Source: Afifella aestuarii | GTDB taxonomy: Bacteria > Pseudomonadota > Alphaproteobacteria > Rhizobiales > Afifellaceae | NCBI RefSeq assembly: GCF_004023665.1 | Contig: NZ_SAUF01000001.1 | Span: 1,536,501-1,600,500 of the forward strand | Length of the DNA stretch: 64,000 nt | Direction of reading: 5' to 3' | Shown here: positions 1 to 10,377 of the stretch, piece after piece | Layout: each line of letters begins with the position of its first letter | How positions within the stretch are numbered: the first letter of the stretch is position 1 | Notes under the pieces: model-generated | The model's input: only the letters and a program-made list of their open reading frames with translations | What the model was told of the DNA's origin: nothing | Databases searched by the model: none | Made by a program: the position numbers and the translations under genes

Positions 1-1674
1 GCCAACCTGACCATCCGCGACATCGTTCTCATTGAACGCCTGTCGATCGACTTTGCCGCCGGTCTCAGCGTCCTGACGGGCGAGACCGGTGCGGGCAAAT
101 CGATCCTGCTCGATTCGCTGGCGCTCGCTCTCGGCGCGCGCGGCGACGCGGCGCTGGTGCGCTCCGGCGCGAACCAGGGGCAGGTGACGGCCGTTTTCGA
201 TCTCGTTCCGACGCATGCCGTCATCCGGACGTGCGAGGAGAACGGCATCGACGTCGACGGTCCCCTCGTTCTTCGCCGCCTGCAGTCGGGCGACGGGCGC
301 AGCCGCGCTTTCATCAACGATCAGCCGGTGTCGGTTTCGCTCTTGCGCGAGATCGGCCATCAGCTCGTGGAAATTCACGGCCAGCACGACGAACGCGCGC
401 TGGTCGCGCCCGAAGAGCACCGCAGGCTCCTCGATGCTTTCGGCGGGCTGGAACGGGAGCGGGCGGAAGTTGCCGGCCACGCCCAGGTGCTGAGAGAGGC
501 GGAGCGGCAGGCCGAAGAGCTGCAAGCCTCCATCGAGGCGGCCGAGCGCGAAGCCGATTTTCTGCGCGCTGCCGTTGAAGAGCTCGAAGCGCTTTCGGCC
601 GAACCCGGCGAAGAGGAACGGCTTGCCGATCGCCGACGGCTTCTCATGCAGGCGGAGAAGGTTGCGGGCGACCTCAACGAGGCGCTGGATATCCTGGGCG
701 GCAACGTCTCGCCCGTGCCGGATCTGGCCGCTCTCATGCGCCGGCTGGAACGCAAGAGCGCGGAGATGCCGGAGGTGATGGACGCGATCGTGGAAGCGAT
801 CGGTCAGGCGCTCGACCGGCTTGAGGATGCCCGTTCGGGCCTTGCTGCGGCGGTCACCGAGCTCGGCCATGATGCGGGCGAGCTCGAGCGCGTCGAGGAG
901 CGGCTTTTCGCCATTCGCGCGGCGGCACGCAAATATCGCTGCGAGGCCGACGCGCTTCCGGGCGTGGCGGCGGATTTTGCGGCGAAGCTCGACGATTTCG
1001 AAAGCGGTCACGACCGGCTGGCGCGGCTGCAGAACGCGGTGCGCGAGGCCGAGGAAAGTTATATCGCGGCGGCGCGCATTCTGTCGGAGCGACGGGAAGA
1101 GGCCGCGCGAGGTCTCGAAGAGGCGGTGACTGCCGAACTGCCCGCTCTGAAGCTCGAAGCCGCGTCCTTCCACGTGCATCTGCAGCGTGACGATGCGCGG
1201 CGGAGTGCGGATGGCTTCGACACGGTGTCCTTCGAGGTTCAAACGAATCCGGGCACGGCGCGCGGGCCCTTGATGAAGGTCGCGTCCGGCGGCGAGCTGG
1301 CCCGTTTTCTTCTGGCGCTCAAGGTGGCGCTCGCCGACCGCGGGTCTGCTCCGACGCTCGTCTTCGATGAGATCGATTCGGGCGTCGGCGGTGCGGTGGC
1401 GGAAGCCATCGGACGGCGGCTCGCACGGCTTTCAGAGCGCGTCCAGGTGATGTCGGTCACGCATGCGCCGCAGGTTGCGGCCCGCGCCAACGGCCATTTC
1501 GTCATCTCCAAGCGCGTGACCGACGAAGGGCGCAAGACGGCGACGGCCGTGACCCGCGTCGAGGCTGAAGATCGGCGCGAGGAGATTGCGCGCATGCTCG
1601 CGGGCGCCACGATCACCGACGAGGCGCGGGCGGCGGCCGAACGGCTCATCGTGGGTGAGACGCAAGCCTCTTGA
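1..1674 (+). CDS. recN: DNA repair protein RecN (5' end cut off)
   Basis: RecN is an SMC-like ATPase that acts at DNA double-strand breaks. The reading frame is open from base 1, and the visible 557 residues are close to the usual full length, so only one or two residues, including the start codon, lie outside the window. Numbered from the first visible residue, Walker A GETGAGKS is at 27-34, a long central coiled coil follows, the ABC signature SGGELARF is near 429 and Walker B LVFDEIDSG near 453. The ATG at 157 is internal, because using it would remove Walker A. ligA follows 30 bp downstream on the same strand, probably in one transcript. Any promoter or LexA box lies upstream of the window. 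Confidence 0.96.
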   Translation, partial: ANLTIRDIVLIERLSIDFAAGLSVLTGETGAGKSILLDSLALALGARGDAALVRSGANQGQVTAVFDLVPTHAVIRTCEENGIDVDGPLVLRRLQSGDGRSRAFINDQPVSVSLLREIGHQLVEIHGQHDERALVAPEEHRRLLDAFGGLERERAEVAGHAQVLREAERQAEELQASIEAAEREADFLRAAVEELEALSAEPGEEERLADRRRLLMQAEKVAGDLNEALDILGGNVSPVPDLAALMRRLERKSAEMPEVMDAIVEAIGQALDRLEDARSGLAAAVTELGHDAGELERVEERLFAIRAAARKYRCEADALPGVAADFAAKLDDFESGHDRLARLQNAVREAEESYIAAARILSERREEAARGLEEAVTAELPALKLEAASFHVHLQRDDARRSADGFDTVSFEVQTNPGTARGPLMKVASGGELARFLLALKVALADRGSAPTLVFDEIDSGVGGAVAEAIGRRLARLSERVQVMSVTHAPQVAARANGHFVISKRVTDEGRKTATAVTRVEAEDRREEIARMLAGATITDEARAAAERLIVGETQAS

Positions 1675-3879
<2,205 letters not shown>

Positions 3880-3972
3880 GAGCGCCAGCGGATAAAAGCG
3901 TCAGCGGGCGGGCGCGGCCCGGATTTTCGTCCGGAGAGTTGCTGCGCCGCCCGCAAAACGTGTTTTGTCGTG

Positions 3973-4230
3973 TCAGGCTGGCCTGCATGTCGGCTGCCTC
4001 GCCGGCACCTGACCCGGCCAGTCGATGGGCAGGAACAGGGCCGTCTTGAAGAGAAGCGCGTGAGGCTGCGATGGCGCCGGCTGGTCGCTCGACAGCATTT
4101 TCGCGGCCACCTTGTCGACGTCGGCCGGATTGATGCCGATATCGTTGAGAAGATCGGGCGAGAGGCCCCGAAGCTCGTGCGCGGCATTCCGCTTGCGGCG
4201 GGCGCGGAGAAGGTGCTGGATGAATCTCAT
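3973..4230 (-). CDS. DUF1127 domain protein
   Basis: This is an 85-residue protein. Its N-terminal half has a basic region and the DUF1127 core pattern, HELRGLSPDLLNDIGINPADV. Small DUF1127 proteins are abundant in Hyphomicrobiales; some bind RNA or influence phosphate and carbon uptake, but no function is assigned here. The C-terminal half (from about residue 50) is low-complexity and family-atypical. The gene is divergent from a LysR regulator starting at 4366, and its start codon lies inside a dyad (4221-4233) that is repeated just before the LysR start. This suggests control by that regulator (inference). Confidence 0.75.
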   Translation of the reverse strand: MRFIQHLLRARRKRNAAHELRGLSPDLLNDIGINPADVDKVAAKMLSSDQPAPSQPHALLFKTALFLPIDWPGQVPARQPTCRPA

Positions 4231-4233
4231 TCA
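4221..4233. promoter_or_regulatory. Operator-like dyad, copy 1 (TGAATCTCATTCA)
   Basis: This is a perfect TGAAT-N3-ATTCA inverted repeat overlapping the start codon of the DUF1127 gene. With one flanking base it is identical, in opposite orientation, to the 14-mer TGAATGAGATTCAT at 4342-4355. The pair brackets the divergent promoter region, as expected for binding sites of a shared regulator, probably the adjacent LysR protein. No binding data exist; this is inferred from sequence. Confidence 0.5.
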
Positions 4234-4341
4234 TTGCCTCCATGAATATTGATCAGCCTTGCCTGCTGGCTGTGCCGATCGACTGGGGCTAAGGTAGTCG
4301 GACTGGCGCGGTTATTCGAACGCGCAGAATGCATGACAGCC

Positions 4342-4354
4342 TGAATGAGATTCA
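4342..4354. promoter_or_regulatory. Operator-like dyad, copy 2 (TGAATGAGATTCA)
   Basis: This second TGAAT-N3-ATTCA dyad lies 11 bp before the LysR-family start codon. It is the reverse complement of copy 1 at 4221-4233. Its position over the LysR ribosome-binding region would suit autorepression. Confidence 0.5.
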
Positions 4355-4365
4355 TGTGAGGCGCT

Positions 4366-5292
4366 ATGGATGAGACGAGGCTCACGGCATTGCCGCCCTT
4401 GCACGCTTTGAGAAGCTTCCATGCGGCGGCCCAGTGCGGACGCTTTCGTGACGCCGCGAGCGCTCTCGGGCTGACGGAATCGGCGATCAGCCACCAGGTG
4501 CGCAAGCTCGAGGATTATCTCGGGGTGCGGCTGTTCGAGAGGCGGGGCAATGCGGTTCAGCTCACTGCTGCCGGCGCAAGTTACTTTGAGGATATCGATC
4601 CGGCCTTTGCCGCTATCCGTCGGGCGACCGAGAGGCTTGCAGGGCCCGGTGGGCGCGTGACGCTCACCTTGCCAACCTCGCTCGTCACGATGTGGCTGAT
4701 CCCACGGCTGATGGAGCTCGAGGCGGCGCTGCCGGAGATCAAGCTGCAGCTTGCGCCCTCCAACCGCATCATCGATCTGAAGCGGGAACAGATCGATCTC
4801 GCCCTGCGGCACGGGAAGGGGAGCTGGCCCGGCATCGCCTCGGTGCATCTGTTCAACGAGCAGACTTTTCCGGTCTGCAAGACCGGCCTTTTGCCGAAGA
4901 ATGCCGATCCGCAGGAGGCGCTGCGATCGGTCCGCCTCATCGTCAACGCCTTCCACAAGGAAGAATGGGTGGAATGGGCGCAGGCGCGTCAGATCGAGCC
5001 GCCCTCACTCGACAATGCGATGGTTTTCGACGGCACCGAACAAATCATCGAGGCGGTGGCGGGCGGCGTCGGGCTCGGCATCGGACGCCGGCCGATGATC
5101 GATCGCTGGATCGATGACGGCCGAGTGGAGGCGCCTTTCGGCACGGCCGATGAAAGCGGCTATGCCTATTATCTCGCCTGGCGCGACGATACCGAGCTCA
5201 GCGTCCCAGCGCGCCAGGTGGCACGCTGGTTCGTTGCTGCCTGCAAGGGCAAAAAGGCCGCTGAGGCGATGTTCACGCCGACCGCCGCTTAG
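4366..5292 (+). CDS. LysR-family transcriptional regulator (GcvA-like)
   Basis: This is a 308-residue LysR-type regulator of standard length. The N-terminal winged HTH (about 12-70) contains the recognisable LALRSFHAAAQCGRF and LTESAISHQVRKLEDYLG segments. A periplasmic-binding-protein-like effector domain fills the rest. The overall pattern (PPLHALRSF start, LFERRG) resembles the GcvA subgroup, but the ligand cannot be told from sequence. It is divergent from the DUF1127 gene, with a matching dyad in front of each start codon, so that gene is the best candidate target. Its 3' end overlaps the convergent aminopeptidase gene by 4 bp. Confidence 0.93.
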   Translation: MDETRLTALPPLHALRSFHAAAQCGRFRDAASALGLTESAISHQVRKLEDYLGVRLFERRGNAVQLTAAGASYFEDIDPAFAAIRRATERLAGPGGRVTLTLPTSLVTMWLIPRLMELEAALPEIKLQLAPSNRIIDLKREQIDLALRHGKGSWPGIASVHLFNEQTFPVCKTGLLPKNADPQEALRSVRLIVNAFHKEEWVEWAQARQIEPPSLDNAMVFDGTEQIIEAVAGGVGLGIGRRPMIDRWIDDGRVEAPFGTADESGYAYYLAWRDDTELSVPARQVARWFVAACKGKKAAEAMFTPTAA

Positions 5293-7136
5293 CGGACGAT
5301 CGGCCGGCAGGAATTCTCCAGGAACTTGCGTTCCGCGTCGGTGTAGTGCGGCCAGAAGGAGAGGCTTGCCCGCACTCGCGCGTGATAGAGATCGAGCCAG
5401 GCGATCTCGGCGGCCGTCAGAAGTGCCGGCGAGATCAGGCGGCGGTCGATCGGCGCGAACGAAATCGTCTCAAAAGAGAGCATCGGCCTGTCGCCGCCGA
5501 CCGGAACTGTCGGTTCGCGCACCACGATCAGGTTTTCGATGCGGATGCCGAAATCGCCCGGACGATAATAGCCCGGCTCGTTGGAGACGATCATGCCCGG
5601 TTCCAGCGCCACATGGCCGCTCTTGGCGATGCGCTGCGGGCCCTCATGGACGGCGAGGAAGGAGCCGATGCCGTGGCCGGTGCCGTGATCGAAGTCGAGA
5701 CCGGCCTGCCAGAGAGGCGTGCGTGCCAGGACGTCGAGCTGGGCGCCTGAGGTGTCCTTCGGAAAGTTCGCCATGGCAAGCGCGATATGGCCCTTGAGGA
5801 CGCGCGTGAAGCGGTCGCGATAGAGTGTCAGGCGATCGGATGACGCCTCGCCCACGAGCACGGTGCGGGTGATGTCGGTGGTGCCGTCGCGATACTGGGC
5901 GCCGGAATCGATGAGATAGAGCTCTCCGGCTTCAAGCGTGCGGTTGCTCTTTTCGGTCACGCGGTAATGGTTCATCGCCGCGTTCGGTCCGGTCGAGGAG
6001 ATAGAATCGAAGGAGACGTCTTCGAGCTTGGAGCCGTCGAGCTCCGCCGTTTCGGTGCGGATCTCTTCGAGCTTCTTCGCCGCGTCGATCTCGCTCACGC
6101 TGCCGGCCGGCTGAAGATCGAGCCAGGCGAGGAAGCGGGTGACGGCGACGCCGTCGCGGATATGCGCGGCGCGGCTGCCGGCGATTTCGGCGGCGTTCTT
6201 GCGGGCCTTGGGAAGCGCGATCGGGTCGGAGGCTTCGACGATCTCGGCGCCGCCTTCCTCGACGAGCAGCGCGACGGCTTCGGCCGAGCCCGCCGCGTCG
6301 TAAAGGACCTTCGTGCCCTTGCCGAGGGCGCGCAGGGCGTCGGCGAATTCGCCCGGCTCGTGCAGGCCGGCGAGATCTGCCAGCGCGTCACGCGCGGCAT
6401 TGGAAAGTTTGCGCCCGTCGATGAAGAGATCCGGCGCCTTGTCCTGGTGGACGATCGCGAAGGAAAGCGCGAGCGGCGTGTGCGGAACGTCGCTGCCGCG
6501 AATGTTGAACAGCCAGGCGATCGAGGAGGGATCGGTCAGGACGACCGCCTGGGCTCGGCGCTTGGCAAGCGCTTCCTTCTGCTCGGCGATCTTCTCAGCC
6601 GCGCTGCGTCCGGCGAGGTCATCGGGGTGCAGACGGACGGCGCCCGTCGGCGTGTCGGGACGATCGCTCCAGGCGAGATCGATCGGGTTTTCTGAGAGGG
6701 CGACGAGTTCGGCGCCGGCGTTTTCGAGCTTCGCCGTCATCGAGCGGCGCTGGCTTCGCGTCGTGAGCCAGGGATCGAAGCCGATGCGGTCGCCTTCCTT
6801 GATCTTTTCGACGAGCCAGTCGGTCGGGCTCTTGTCGCCGATGAAGACGACCTCGAAGGCTGCCTTGTCGACCTGTGCGGCCGCCTGCACGGTGTAGCGG
6901 CCGTCGACGAAGAGCGCCGCTTCGTCGGCCAGCACGATGGCGGTACCGGCCGATCCGGTGAAGCCGGTCAGCCAGGACAGCCGCTCGGCCGAGGGCGGCA
7001 CGTATTCGCTCTGGTGCTCGTCGGCCCGCGGAACGATGAAACCCGCGAGATTCTGCTCTTTGAGAGCGGTGCGCAGCGCTGCCAACCGTTCAGCCGAATG
7101 GGTGGCGTCGCTCTTGTCGTCATAGGTTTGAAACAT
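5289..7136 (-). CDS. Aminopeptidase P family protein (M24B)
   Basis: This is a 615-residue cytosolic metallopeptidase predicted to remove N-terminal residues preceding proline. It has the three-part layout of long Xaa-Pro aminopeptidases: two creatinase-N domains (about 15-320), the pita-bread M24 catalytic domain (about 325-545) and an M24 C-terminal extension. Dinuclear-metal ligands are visible in LIDSGAQYRDGTTDITRT (two Asp), HGTGHGIGSFLAVHEGP (His), SNEPGYY (Glu) and the IRIENL region (Glu). The length and C-terminal extension match the eukaryote-like APP form common in alphaproteobacteria. It is transcribed alone. Confidence 0.93.
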   Translation of the reverse strand: MFQTYDDKSDATHSAERLAALRTALKEQNLAGFIVPRADEHQSEYVPPSAERLSWLTGFTGSAGTAIVLADEAALFVDGRYTVQAAAQVDKAAFEVVFIGDKSPTDWLVEKIKEGDRIGFDPWLTTRSQRRSMTAKLENAGAELVALSENPIDLAWSDRPDTPTGAVRLHPDDLAGRSAAEKIAEQKEALAKRRAQAVVLTDPSSIAWLFNIRGSDVPHTPLALSFAIVHQDKAPDLFIDGRKLSNAARDALADLAGLHEPGEFADALRALGKGTKVLYDAAGSAEAVALLVEEGGAEIVEASDPIALPKARKNAAEIAGSRAAHIRDGVAVTRFLAWLDLQPAGSVSEIDAAKKLEEIRTETAELDGSKLEDVSFDSISSTGPNAAMNHYRVTEKSNRTLEAGELYLIDSGAQYRDGTTDITRTVLVGEASSDRLTLYRDRFTRVLKGHIALAMANFPKDTSGAQLDVLARTPLWQAGLDFDHGTGHGIGSFLAVHEGPQRIAKSGHVALEPGMIVSNEPGYYRPGDFGIRIENLIVVREPTVPVGGDRPMLSFETISFAPIDRRLISPALLTAAEIAWLDLYHARVRASLSFWPHYTDAERKFLENSCRPIVR

Positions 7137-7280
7137 GGCTTTCTTTACCAGCGGGCGCAGTCACGCGCCACTCTCCGCAGAGCTGCGACAGGCGTGGGGC
7201 TGACATGCGGCTGTCGGCATTTTCGATTGCCGCGTCGAGGCGTATTTCGCACCCGAAATCGCAACCGGGACTTGTGCATC

Positions 7281-7496
7281 ATGTCTCTCACCTTCGACCA
7301 GAGCGGTCATCTCGAATATCGGGCCAAACCAGCGCTGTGGCGGCGTCTTCTGGATCGTCTGATGGTGGCGCGGCTTGCCGAAGCGCAGCACGCGGTCAAC
7401 GTCTGCCTGTCGAAGCTCGATGATGACGAGCTTGCACGTCTTGGTTATCGCCGAAGCGACCTTGCGGCGACGCGCGACGGGCCGTCGCGGTTCTGA
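7281..7496 (+). CDS. DUF1127-like small protein
   Basis: This 71-residue protein is divergent from the aminopeptidase gene. The C-terminal part, VCLSKLDDDELARLGYRRSDL, fits the DUF1127 core (L..L.D..L.RLG....D). The ATG at 7281 is chosen because the family start lies close to this position; the frame stays open further upstream without conserved sequence. It is a paralogue-type relative of the gene at 3973-4230. No function is assigned. Confidence 0.65.
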   Translation: MSLTFDQSGHLEYRAKPALWRRLLDRLMVARLAEAQHAVNVCLSKLDDDELARLGYRRSDLAATRDGPSRF

Positions 7497-7527
7497 TTTT
7501 CGTTCCGAGCCTCTTCTTGGGGCTCGA

Positions 7528-8391
7528 TCAGATGCGGTGAGACAGGACGAGTACGCTCCACTCGCCGAAGCGTCGATGTGTTTCCAGAGCAAAGCCCTGA
7601 TTGCGGTAGGCCGCCGTCACGCGTGAGGCCTGTGTGTTGAGAATGCCGGAGAGCACGATGACGCCGTCGGCTTCGCTGGCGCGCGCCATTGCCGGCGCGA
7701 GCGCAATCAGAGGTCCGGCCAGAATATTGGCGACGATCAGATCGTAAGGCGCGCAGGCGGCGATCCTCGGATGGCCGAGCCCTGTGGCGGTCATCGTCTC
7801 GACGAGATGGCCGACGCCGTTGAGACGGGCGTTTTCGGCTGCGATCTCGACGGCGATCGGATCGATGTCGGAGGCGAGGACGGGCTCACGCAAGAGCTTC
7901 GCGAGCGCGATCGCCAGAAGCCCCGTGCCGGTGCCGACGTCGAGCGGACGGTCGAAGCGGCGGACTTTCACCAGTTCGTCCAGCGTCTCCAGGCAGCCGA
8001 GCGTCGTTGCATGATGACCGGTGCCGAAGGCCTGGCCGGCATCGATCTCGATGCCGATCCGTCCGGCCGGCACAGCGCCGCGATCATGGGCCCCATGAAC
8101 GATGAAACGCCCCGCGGGCACGGGCGCCAGACCCTTCAAGGATTGGGCGACCCAGTCGGTCTCAGGCAGGATTTCGATGTCGAATTTCGAAGCGTCCGTG
8201 CCGAGCGCGTCGCTCAACCTCGTTTGAAGGGGGCCGAGCTCGTCTCCTTCCAGATAGAGTTCGACCTGCCAGTTCGGACCGGCCTCGCTCAAGGCGACGA
8301 CGCCGCCTTCCTCTTCAAATGCCGCGTCGAGCCGATCCGAGAGAAGCTCCGCTTCCTCCCGGCTGCCGGTGAAACTGATACGTGCCGTCAT
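7528..8391 (-). CDS. prmA: Ribosomal protein L11 methyltransferase PrmA
   Basis: PrmA trimethylates ribosomal protein L11 using S-adenosylmethionine. The 287 residues include an N-terminal L11-binding domain, the SAM-binding motif I DVGTGTGLLAIALAKLL (about 147-163), the acidic motif ASDIDPIAVEIAAENARLNGV and the catalytic-region motif LIVANILAGPL. The start codon overlaps the stop of the upstream antiporter gene by 4 bp (ATGA type), so the two are translationally coupled. It converges with the DUF1127-like gene ending at 7496. Confidence 0.95.
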   Translation of the reverse strand: MTARISFTGSREEAELLSDRLDAAFEEEGGVVALSEAGPNWQVELYLEGDELGPLQTRLSDALGTDASKFDIEILPETDWVAQSLKGLAPVPAGRFIVHGAHDRGAVPAGRIGIEIDAGQAFGTGHHATTLGCLETLDELVKVRRFDRPLDVGTGTGLLAIALAKLLREPVLASDIDPIAVEIAAENARLNGVGHLVETMTATGLGHPRIAACAPYDLIVANILAGPLIALAPAMARASEADGVIVLSGILNTQASRVTAAYRNQGFALETHRRFGEWSVLVLSHRI

Positions 8392-10253
8392 GTCTTGGCT
8401 TTGTCTGTCTCTCGCTGGACCTTGCGACGCACGGATTTTTCCGTCGTGCGGTCCTGGTTTTCTTTCTCTGGCGGCACCATCGCAAGGATGCGCCCGGAAT
8501 TGGAGGCGGCACGCTCCTGCGCCTGCTCGGCGAAGAAGAGGCTGCCGTCGGCTGCGACATACAACAGAATTTCCAGATCGTCGCCGCGCTCGTTGCGATA
8601 ATCCTCGAAGGTGTATTCCTTCGTGAGGGGGGTCGATTGGATGGTCCAGCCGCTCGACAGGCGTCGCTCGAGCTCCCAGTAGGACGCTCCGGACGCAAGC
8701 AGGGGACGGCCGCCGACGGTGACGGCCATGTTCTTCTTGCTGCCGGAATCCTCGTCGCGCTGACGGTCGATCTGAAAGACGTCGGTGCGGCCGAAATGCG
8801 GGCCAAAGTCCGTGCAGACGAGGGCGTTGTAGGCATCGTTGTCGGTCGCCGCGATGAGATAGTCGTAGCGGTTGAACTCAACGGAGAATTCCGCAGGCTC
8901 TGAGAGGATCTCGCCGTAATAAGTCGGGATTCCCGTCTGGCGCAAAAGGCGCAGGCGCGACCAGTTGCGATCGGCCACCATCGTCGGGATCTTCATCTCC
9001 TTGAGGCGGGCCGTCAGCGCCTTGGTGAAGTTCGATGCGCCGACGACGAGGATTCCCGAGCGCCTGTCTGCTGCAAGACCCAGGTGGCGCGCTACCCAGG
9101 GGAGTGTGAAGCCGTGGACGACGACGGTGACGAAGACGAGCGCGAAGGTGATCGGCACCATTAGCGGGCCGTCGTCGATGCCGATCGCCGCAAGCTCCGT
9201 TCCGAACAAGCCTGCGACCGCCACCGCCACGATACCGCGCGGGGCGATCCAGCCGACGAGCAGCCGCTCGGAGAGTTTGAGGCCGCTGCCGATCGTTGCC
9301 ACGAGCACGGAGAGCGGCCGTACGACGAGAAGGAGAACGACAATGAAGGCGGCGAGGCGCCAGTTGAGCGCGGTGAGATCCGCCCAGGTGAGCGTTGCCG
9401 TCAGCAGCACGAAGACGCCCGAGACGAGGAGGACCGTCATCGTCTCCTTGAAGCGCTTCAGTTCGTCGAGGCTCGCAATGCGGGAATTGCCGAGCGTGAT
9501 GCCGAGCACCGTCACGGCGACGAGGCCGGCTTCGGCCACCAGAAGATCGGTCGCGGCATAGGCGACGAGAACGGCCGCCAGGATGAGCGGGACTTTCAGG
9601 TATTCCGGCACCCAGCCGCGGGAAAAGACGGTGACGAGAACGCGGCCGAGAAGATAAGCGCCGGCGAGCGCCACGACGGCCGCCGCGACGATCGACATGG
9701 CGAAGTCGGAAAAAGCCTGCTCGTGATGGTTGATGAGAATGACTTCGAAGGCCAGAACCGCAAACAGGGCGCCGATCGGGTCGTTGATGATGGCTTCCCA
9801 GCGCAGAAGGGATGCCGGCCGCTGGGCAAGCCGGGCCTGACGCAGCAGCGGCATGATGACGGTCGGACCCGTGACCACGAAGAGGCCGGACAGAACCGTT
9901 GCCGTCGGCCAGCTGAGATCTCCTACGAAATGGGCGGCGAGTGTGCCCAGCAGGAACGCCAGCGGGCCGCCGACCAGCACGAGCCGCCGCACCCCCATCG
10001 AGGTTTCGCGGATTTCGTGGAAATGCAGCGTCAGGCCGCCTTCGAAAAGAATGATGGCGACGGCGACCGCGATGATCGGGCGCAAGAAGTCGCCGAAATC
10101 GGATTCCGGATCGATGAGGCCTAGCCCCGGTCCGATCAAAAGACCGGCGAGCGACAGGACGACGATCGCAGGCAGGCTGAAACGCCAGGACAGCCATTGG
10201 GCGGCAATGCCGGTGGCGCCGATCAGCGCAATCTCGGTGATGATGTCGTGCAT
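8388..10253 (-). CDS. CPA-family sodium or potassium/proton antiporter with C-terminal RCK-like domain
   Basis: This is an inner-membrane monovalent cation/proton antiporter of 621 residues. The first ~400 residues are hydrophobic with about 12 membrane segments, including the exchanger-family stretches LILAAVLVAYAATDLL and VGWIAPRGIVAVAVAGLF. From about 400 a Rossmann-like TrkA-N/RCK domain begins (GILVVGASNFTKALTARLKEMK), followed by an acidic cytoplasmic region. The RCK domain suggests gating by nucleotide or redox state. It forms an overlapping two-gene unit with prmA. Whether Na+ or K+ is transported cannot be read from the sequence. Confidence 0.88.
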   Translation of the reverse strand: MHDIITEIALIGATGIAAQWLSWRFSLPAIVVLSLAGLLIGPGLGLIDPESDFGDFLRPIIAVAVAIILFEGGLTLHFHEIRETSMGVRRLVLVGGPLAFLLGTLAAHFVGDLSWPTATVLSGLFVVTGPTVIMPLLRQARLAQRPASLLRWEAIINDPIGALFAVLAFEVILINHHEQAFSDFAMSIVAAAVVALAGAYLLGRVLVTVFSRGWVPEYLKVPLILAAVLVAYAATDLLVAEAGLVAVTVLGITLGNSRIASLDELKRFKETMTVLLVSGVFVLLTATLTWADLTALNWRLAAFIVVLLLVVRPLSVLVATIGSGLKLSERLLVGWIAPRGIVAVAVAGLFGTELAAIGIDDGPLMVPITFALVFVTVVVHGFTLPWVARHLGLAADRRSGILVVGASNFTKALTARLKEMKIPTMVADRNWSRLRLLRQTGIPTYYGEILSEPAEFSVEFNRYDYLIAATDNDAYNALVCTDFGPHFGRTDVFQIDRQRDEDSGSKKNMAVTVGGRPLLASGASYWELERRLSSGWTIQSTPLTKEYTFEDYRNERGDDLEILLYVAADGSLFFAEQAQERAASNSGRILAMVPPEKENQDRTTEKSVRRKVQRETDKAKT

Positions 10254-10377
10254 GGACCCGCTCTGCGCTGGAAGAGCGGGATTAAAGAGCAGCTGCGGCT
10301 GCTTTCAAGCGCCGTTTGCGCAACTTTCGTCGAAAGTCACTCGCGCAGAGGGTGTCCGGCAGCGTGAGCCAGCCTCC

